Below, one piece after another: positions 57,667 to 64,000 of a stretch of DNA of 64,000 nt (position 1 is the stretch's first letter; each line of letters starts with the position of its first letter). Made by a program: the position numbers and the translations under genes. A model generated the notes under the pieces. The model ran no database searches. It had not been told where the DNA came from and was given only the letters and a program-made list of their open reading frames with translations. Source of the stretch: Isoetes taiwanensis (taxonomy: Eukaryota > Streptophyta > Lycopodiopsida > Isoetales > Isoetaceae); the NCBI GenBank assembly GCA_021234155.1, contig JAJEKV010000009.1, positions 13,462,546 through 13,526,545 on the forward strand, written 5' to 3'.

Positions 57667-59965
57667 GTTGGAGTAGAGTTTGATACGTTTTTTGACTTGA
57701 AAAGACAGCGACAAGAGATATTGCAATGCAATTCGTGGAGCAGGGCTTTAACAGGCAACAACCACCGTGAAAGATGCAGGTGCCAATTTAAATGCCAATT
57801 CAATCTGTAGTTGCACCATTTGATGGAATCTATTCAAATTCGTGGAGCATTCTCCAGACAATTAATTGCTTGTGGATATCCAGACAATTAATTAATTACT
57901 TATGAGATCTGTACTTACAAAATTCGATTGAATCTTTCAGCAAATACACTAAGCATTCACGAAGAATATCCAAATAAAATCCCTAGATGGCTGAGATTCT
58001 ATTATCTGGCTGCCTGCAAGTGTTACTAATCAATTGCCAATATCTAGCATTATAACAGGGGGTTGTTTTTATGTTTTTGTACTGTTTTCTCTAAGGTTTT
58101 TATATGATTTGGTGGCCGTATTCATCCAGGTGTACTAAAGAGTATTTCTAGAGTGCAATCTTTTGTGAGCCATTGATTTTAGGAAAGGGGCAAATCCTGT
58201 GGTGGTTTTTGTGCTGGTTCTTTTTAGGGTTCTTTTTAGGGTTTAATATCTAGGGCAAGCACTTCGATATCCAGATTGAAAAATTTATTTAGAGAAGCTG
58301 TAAAGTACGGCAGCAACCATTCTTACATGTAGAAGCCCTTCAAATTTTACGGTTTGGAGGCCATTCAACTTAGGGTTTCGAGGCCCACGATTGGTTTCAT
58401 GGTGTTTGGATGCAAATGCGTCACATCGAGTATGGTATGGCACGGTCGCCGATCTAGCGTGACGCCTTAGTTATCCATCGTATGCCGCCCCATTTACAGC
58501 TCCATTTGCATGCCCATTTTACATAATGCTCGATCCGTTTTCAACGGTTCATTAGTTTTATAGAAATGAAGATCGTATGCTTCCACAAACCGCCTCTATT
58601 TTTCCACTTGTTAAGTATTACTGCGGGTGAAGGATACGGCAAAGCAGCTTTCTTCTTATTGCCCGAATCAAGCGCTAAGGAAATGAGAGAAATTGATGGC
58701 AATACAGGCATGCAAAGAATATAAGGCATACTTCAAGTAATTCATTTGTTAGATTATATACTATTTCTCAATTTTCATTTGTATTGTGTGCTATTATCTT
58801 CCTATCCTTATCTCGCTCGAGATGAGCATGAGATCTCTAAGTCGCGAATTGTGAGTTCCAATGTGATTAATTTGAATATCTCTCAAGCCAATATTTGATA
58901 CGTAAGTCGCTTATCTTAGATATTTTCTGGTTTAAAGTGTTAATGCCTTTTTACCTCCTAGAGCTCACCGGCTTTCATTGTTTTTAGATTGTCGAAGCAA
59001 ACTCCAAAGATAAATGCCGCATTGCAGGCATTTTACAGAAAAAGCACAACAATGAAGTTGCACATCGCTTATTTGTTGCCAAGAAACCCGCCTCTTCAAA
59101 ATATACGCCACAACCCTGAATATCTTTTGGACTCTTGTATTGAAGTTCTCCTCCCGAATTGCATGTTTCGAGCGTAGATGCAATCTTCTCATTGTTATAA
59201 ACGCCATGCACCTTAACGGTTGGCTTCATCGCCAAAGGAATTCATATCAAAAGATTTTACATTTTGAGAAGAGCGGTTCACGTGTCATAGAAAGAGAGCT
59301 CAAACTCCCCGTCGACTTGATCTTAAGCCCGCAAATTGTGTTTGATATCAGTACACTCGATAAATTAAACCCGATGTTACAAGTTTAGGCCCGAAGACAC
59401 GCCCCTTCATGTATAGACAATATGCTTGTTGACAAGGATATGAAGGCCATCCGCTTTAAGCCTTCCCGTAGTTGCATCATGGTATGTGTCTTGAGTCTTG
59501 ACACAAAACTTAGTTCACGCTTAAATTTAAAATTTAGTCTTGTACAAATTTAGCATTCTTTTAAATTAAATACCGCAAATGCTTGTTAAATACGGGCATG
59601 CCCTTTGAGTATAGATATGATTGATATATATATTGACATGATGACTACTTGGTGCCGATGAGCATGAATCTAAGTTGGTATATTTTATTTGTCTCTAATT
59701 GTGTAGATCTTTTGGCATTTTGATATGCTAATATGTTTGTTTCCTTGTTGGTATATCTTCTTTGTCTCCAATTGTGTAGATCATTTGGCATTTTTGTATG
59801 CAGGGCATTGCCTACAAATATTAATATCTAGCATGACATATTAGCTTCTATGGATTTTGTCGTCTCGTGTAATCAAGTAGAGATTGGAAATAATCAAAGA
59901 TGAATTCTATAGCTTGGCTACTTGACGCAACGTAAAATTGACATCCAAATTGGCGTCCATAACGT
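57667..59965. other. AT-rich spacer, right copy
   Basis: No recognised gene. A plus-strand frame at 59140-59388 (MKFSSRIACFERRCNLLIVI...) is longer here than in the left copy but matches no known family. Counterpart of 22019-24313. Confidence 0.4.
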
Positions 59966-61375
59966 GACAACTATGTTGTATCTAGAATGGCATGTTGTAC
60001 CTGGAATAGGTTATATATGATTGGGGATATTGGGGATATTTTGTAATGGGTTATGTTGGAAGTTAGAGAAGTGTTAACCAATTCAAATATTGGACAAGAA
60101 TACTCCCATGTCTATTTCTTGTGAGTTCTTGTAAAAGTTGTGCTTATTCCGAATTGGCTCAAGTATTTATTCATTTCGAGTTTATGCCCATCCATTTAAG
60201 TTGCCTTGCAATGCTATAACACGATCCACTTGTGGAGATGTTTGATTATTCCCCACAACATATATGGCATTTTTTAAATATACGACAACATAGGCGCCAT
60301 GGCAAAGCACATGGTTTAAGTGCTCTCACGACTATATTGTTTTAGGCAAGGCCTTGAAGGGGCCAAATTTTTTTAATTTAACACAAACCATTACATCTAA
60401 TGTTTCCAAGTGTGATATTATATTGTTTGTTTTTTGCCCCGAAGGGGCAAAATTTTCTTAAAGTTATAACACAAACCATTACATTACACAACTTAAAATT
60501 AAATTCCCCCTTAAACCCCCTTTTGTTTGGGTACATATTCACACAGGGGGTGACGTAGGGCAGCGAGAGCCCCTATAATTATGTTTTGCACGTACAAAAT
60601 TAACACCATATAGTATATTACCTGAAATCTTATAGTATTTTTCAAATCTTGTTATACAGTATCATAATTTCGATACATTTATACCCCACAAACGAGGAAT
60701 TTTGTGTACGGTGTAGATTAAGAAATAATGGGTGAATATGCCTATCCAACAGCTCTCGTTGCTCGGAGTCACCCCCGTGTGAATATGCACCCAAACAAAA
60801 GGGGGTTTAAGGGGGAATTTAATTTTAAGTTGTGTAATGTAATGGTTTGTGTTATAACTTTAAGAAAATTTTGCCCCTTCGGGGCAAAAAACAAACAATA
60901 TAATATCACACTTGGAAACATTAGATGTAATGGTTTGTGTTAAATTAAAAAAATTTGGCCCCTTCAAGGCCTTGCCTAAAACAATATAGTCGTGAGAGCA
61001 CTTAAACCATGTGCTTTGCCATGGCGCCTATGTTGTCGTATATTTAAAAAATGCCATATATGTTGTGGGGAATAATCAAACATCTCCACAAGTGGATCGT
61101 GTTATAGCATTGCAAGGCAACTTAAATGGATGGGCATAAACTCTGAAATGAACGTAAATACTTGAGCACTTCAGCTTCAGAATAAGCACAACTTTTACAA
61201 GAACTCACAAGAAATAGACATGGGAGTATTCTTGTCCAATATTTGAATTGGTTAACACTTCTCTAACTTCCAACATAACCCATTACAAAATATCCCCAAT
61301 ATCCCCAATCATATGAACACTGCAACCTATTCCATTCCAGGTACAACATGCCATTCTAGATACAACATAGTTGTC
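59966..61375. repeat. 1.4-kb fold-back inverted repeat, right copy
   Basis: Left arm 59966-60554 and right arm 60768-61375 are near-perfect inverted copies. Pairs include GACAACTATGTTGTATCTAG with its complement at 61356-61375, CCACTTGTGGAGATGTTTGA (60228) with 61078-61097, and CACAGGGGGTGAC with GTCACCCCCGTG. The loop is about 0.2 kb and has further weak pairing (GCGAGAGC with GCTCTCGTT). Each arm also contains a small GCCCCGAAGGGGC-type palindrome. No coding capacity. It is probably a non-autonomous fold-back DNA element, and its transcript would be long double-stranded RNA. Confidence 0.88.
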
Positions 61376-62453
61376 TCGTTGTCGATTGTCCCATCACGGC
61401 TTTGAGAGGCAAGCCCGCCTTTGAAACTGAGCTTGTGCAGATCCTTGAGCAAGCTAATCAATCAGTTTCGACTAATTTGCCAGGGTTATATATCTGAATC
61501 CTGAACGTGACACATAAGGTTTTGGGGGAGGGATATCGGATGGTCAAGAGCCATTCTTAGGACGTTAAGTTAAGGCCATTCGTCCATGGTTGATAAAGTA
61601 AACTGCCACAACAAAGGGCATTTGCTATAGTGTGACGTATTTCCTGTTGCAACACAAACAACAAGTATGTATCTAATTTTTACAATTTGCAATATGTTCT
61701 TTTGATGAGAACTTTATTTGATTTGCATGTTATAACCTTAGACTAGGGCCTACATTTTTAGTTTCTTTCCAAGTTTCACACTATACATAGTTTTAGAAGA
61801 CTATACTATCGATTTGAATCTAGATGAGTTCTGAATACTGATTGCAAGACAAGTCCTACTATTTGAAAATACTGGGATTTTCTTTTTTTACCTCTAAATT
61901 TGCAAATCAACTATGCAATATATTTTTAACATTCAAAGTCTATATGCACAAGGCTTGGCACACATGAGTTAAGGGGACAATGCAAAACGCTTAAGCCAAG
62001 AATGATTAGGAGCAAGGTGGTGTTAAGGGGAAGATGTGAAAAGTCTAAGCCAAGAATAATTATATATTTTGATTACCATCCATGTCCAAGACATTTTTGC
62101 TGCAAAATCTTTAGGACATGAGGTAATTTCGGGCACCATGTCATCCTTGATGCAAAACAGATGGCAATAGTGCAGGTTCAAGTCTTGCATGTTCTTTCGC
62201 ATCTCACGGATGTCCAAAATTGACAAATCTTCTTTTGTAGCGGGTTGGAGAAGAGAAATGTTCGCGGCCGCCGCCGCGATAAATTTCTTGTAAAGCTAAC
62301 TCTCCTTTCACTTTTCCTGAAGACCTTTCACTGAAGGTGGCTTGGCATATAAGGCGTTCCCCTTTCTAGACTCTATGAGCTGCGCCCAAGAAGGCCTCCC
62401 CTAAGGTACTGCTACAGATTCCAAGACTCCAACTTAGAATCATGACGACCCCC
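61376..62453. other. Spacer before the chloroplast-derived insertion, right copy
   Basis: No recognised gene. At 62256-62290 there is a GC-rich core (GCGGCCGCCGCCGCG) flanked by GAAATGTT and ATAAATTTCTTGTAA. With its flanks this is the inverse of 2395-2440. Confidence 0.4.
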
Positions 62454-62622
62454 TCCTGAAGCTCGTGGCATAGGCCCTGATAAACCCCAATTTATGGCTT
62501 CTTCTCTACCAATAATACCTACTCCCTCAACTCGTTTCAAAAAGATAGGATTTCGTGTAATAAGTCTTTCATATTCATCCATCTTCAATCTACCCAACCG
62601 TAAGGTAGATCTGCATCTACTC
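62454..62622 (-). pseudogene. ndhH: Chloroplast ndhH fragment (NUPT), right copy
   Basis: On the minus strand it reads [12 protein letters not shown], then (after a deletion) [20 protein letters not shown] and [21 protein letters not shown]. This is a clear internal piece of the plastid NAD(P)H dehydrogenase-like complex subunit H. About 55 of some 390 codons are present, so it is non-functional. It is better preserved than in the left copy. Confidence 0.88.
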
Positions 62623-62635
62623 CCCCGATACAAAA

Positions 62636-62812
62636 AGAGAGATCGTTTCTTATTCGTAGCAGAAGCTATTAACAAATCTCAAGCGGAAACAGGTGAGATT
62701 AAGGTCATTACCTGAATGCTACTGTAGGTACATGTGAGGAAATGATGAAAAGGGTGGTATTCGCTAGAGAATTGGGAGTGTCTATTGTCATGCATGACTA
62801 TTATCCTTTGTT
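62636..62812 (+). pseudogene. rbcL: Chloroplast rbcL fragment (NUPT), right copy
   Basis: Reads [20 protein letters not shown] then IK, followed after a small frame change by a disturbed HYLNATAGTCEE segment, [20 protein letters not shown]. This is Rubisco large-subunit sequence around residues 215-275. It lies head to head with the ndhH fragment, with only a few bases between. At rbcL ACTGCAGGTACA this copy reads ACTGTAGGTACA, which is consistent with deamination of a methylated cytosine. Confidence 0.9.
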
Positions 62813-64000
62813 GTGCTTCCCACTGCCAGAAATCATACAAGAAATTTGTCTCTAAGTTCCACGAACTTAGGCAATTGCAAAGGGCAAAAGAAAGTGACTG
62901 CAAAGGGCAAAGGAAAGTGACTGGAAAAGCCACCCATCATATTTTCGTTTTGCCTTTATCCCATCATCTTTTGGCCGAAAGATAACGTACAAAGGCCAGC
63001 GACATACAAAGGCCAATGTATGTTTGGGGTCATGATGCCCAACATATATGGCCTGGCCATTAGATTAGACTTCAGGAAGGGTGGAAGCAGCATACCCAGT
63101 TATATATATGGGTGTTGAGGCTATAGTAGCTACTTTATTTTAATTTTTACAATACATTTTACCAACAACGTGGTGGATATAACAGGAATCATCTCAAAGT
63201 CGAATCCGATGACCTAAATTGACAGGATCAGTGTCGATGAGTCAGATTGAATGCTTGACACGTTTTAACTGCATAATTTTGATGGTCGAAATTGGGCCTC
63301 CAATCAGTTTTCTCTACCGGAACTTTGAAAGGCTCCATCAGTGCTCAAATTTAAAGGCTACCCCTAATTTTCTTGTGACAGGCAAAAAAAAATTTATGCC
63401 TTTCGCATGACAGGAAGTCTTTCAATTTTAACCTTTCAAATGCAAGACAAAAATTCCAAATGACAGAAACTATTTTTTATGTAAAAAAAAAAAAAAAGGG
63501 AACAAGTTATAAAGACTATTATAAACTTGTAATAATATAACCAAGTTTTAAATGTACATCAACAATAGGTATGTTCTTCTGCACACTACAAGAACCTTCT
63601 ATAATTACTATGGTCTCCTCAAGAACTACGTCGGGCAGCTGCTGCGTTTGAGAGCCTGAGCTTTGCAACGATGCCATTAAAGAATTTGCAGAAAGAAAGC
63701 ATAGATCTACATTGATTGGCCTTCCTTCTTTTTTTTTAAGCTTAAAGACGCCACCGCTATAATAAAAATATGAAAACTATGGAAATGCAAGGAGCAAGAA
63801 AAAGCAAGAAATCACAATAATAAATGATCTAAATCTGAACTTACTTACATTATCTTCAGCTTGCTCCATGAATGAATAGATGAGATAGGTTTGTAGAAGT
63901 GGTGGTTTCGAAAGTCTTGATGCTTAACAATCAGAGAGCTCAAGTGTAATCCCAAGAATGGCGATGTTGTTTGCCAAGCATAAGCCCAAGTATGAGCCCA
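62813..64000. other. End of the window, no gene recognised
   Basis: Counterpart of 27126-28310. A plus-strand frame (62785-62985, ...[20 protein letters not shown]...) has a similar reading in the left copy at about 27150-27240 but no recognised domain. A 15-base A-tract lies at about 63483-63497. Confidence 0.4.

Larger units (their letters stand above)
31610..64000. repeat. Right copy of the tandem duplication
   Basis: It begins with the same sequence as position 1 and follows the left copy in order to about its position 28300, where the window ends. Compared with the left copy it has an extra LTR-element body and second LTR (32849-36652) and an extra MITE (49809-50128). There are many small differences in the transposon portions and very few around the PPR gene. 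Confidence 0.9.

Noticed and set aside
62263-62279. NotI-like site (GCGGCCGC) as a cloning-linker artefact
   Set aside because: The flanking bases match the inverted genomic motif at 2395-2440, so it is more likely genomic sequence than a linker.

Overview
The window looks like nuclear DNA of a land plant with a large, repeat-filled genome. The evidence is one long intron-free pentatricopeptide-repeat (PPR) gene, remnants of a plant purine permease, a Ty1/copia element primed by initiator-Met tRNA, a LINE, a MITE, and pieces of chloroplast ndhH and rbcL lodged in nuclear sequence. The uninterrupted run of 31-residue S-type PPR units and the very low gene density make me lean to a lycophyte, fern or similar non-flowering lineage, but the sequence alone does not fix this. 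Nothing bacterial or viral was seen.

Layout. The window is essentially one unit present twice in direct orientation. The left copy runs from 1 to about 31609 and the right copy from about 31610 to beyond 64000. In order, each unit holds: a leader with an LTR at about 0.8 kb; a tRNA-Ala-like relic; a 5.3-kb copia retrotransposon with a GACCT target duplication; a 2.5-kb LINE on the minus strand; an AT-rich spacer; a 97-bp palindrome; the PPR gene with its upstream region; a three-unit array of purine-permease pseudogene fragments; a 1.4-kb fold-back inverted repeat; and a chimeric chloroplast insertion (ndhH joined to rbcL). The segment 28300-31609 is seen only once, because the right copy runs off the window before reaching it.

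Differences between the copies. The left copy has a solo LTR (821-1268, target duplication GATTT). At the same site the right copy has a complete 4.2-kb non-autonomous LTR element (32411-36652, same GATTT duplication). The right copy also carries a 320-bp Tourist-like MITE (49809-50128, TAA duplication) whose empty site is visible in the left copy. The PPR gene is open in the right copy (51608-53743, 711 codons). In the left copy (15954-18084) it is broken by 11 indels, with only about five single-base differences elsewhere in 2.1 kb.

Data-quality warning. Across the transposon portions the two copies disagree mainly at CTG, CAG and CG-containing sites, in recurring ways (CTG read as CCG or CTTTG; CAG read as CG, CGT or CAAAG). 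The PPR neighbourhood is almost free of this. That is the pattern expected if heavily methylated plant DNA was base-called imperfectly, so much of the apparent decay of the copia and LINE reading frames, and possibly the broken left PPR copy, may be artefact. The only gene I would call functional with confidence is the PPR gene in the right copy, a likely organellar RNA-binding protein.
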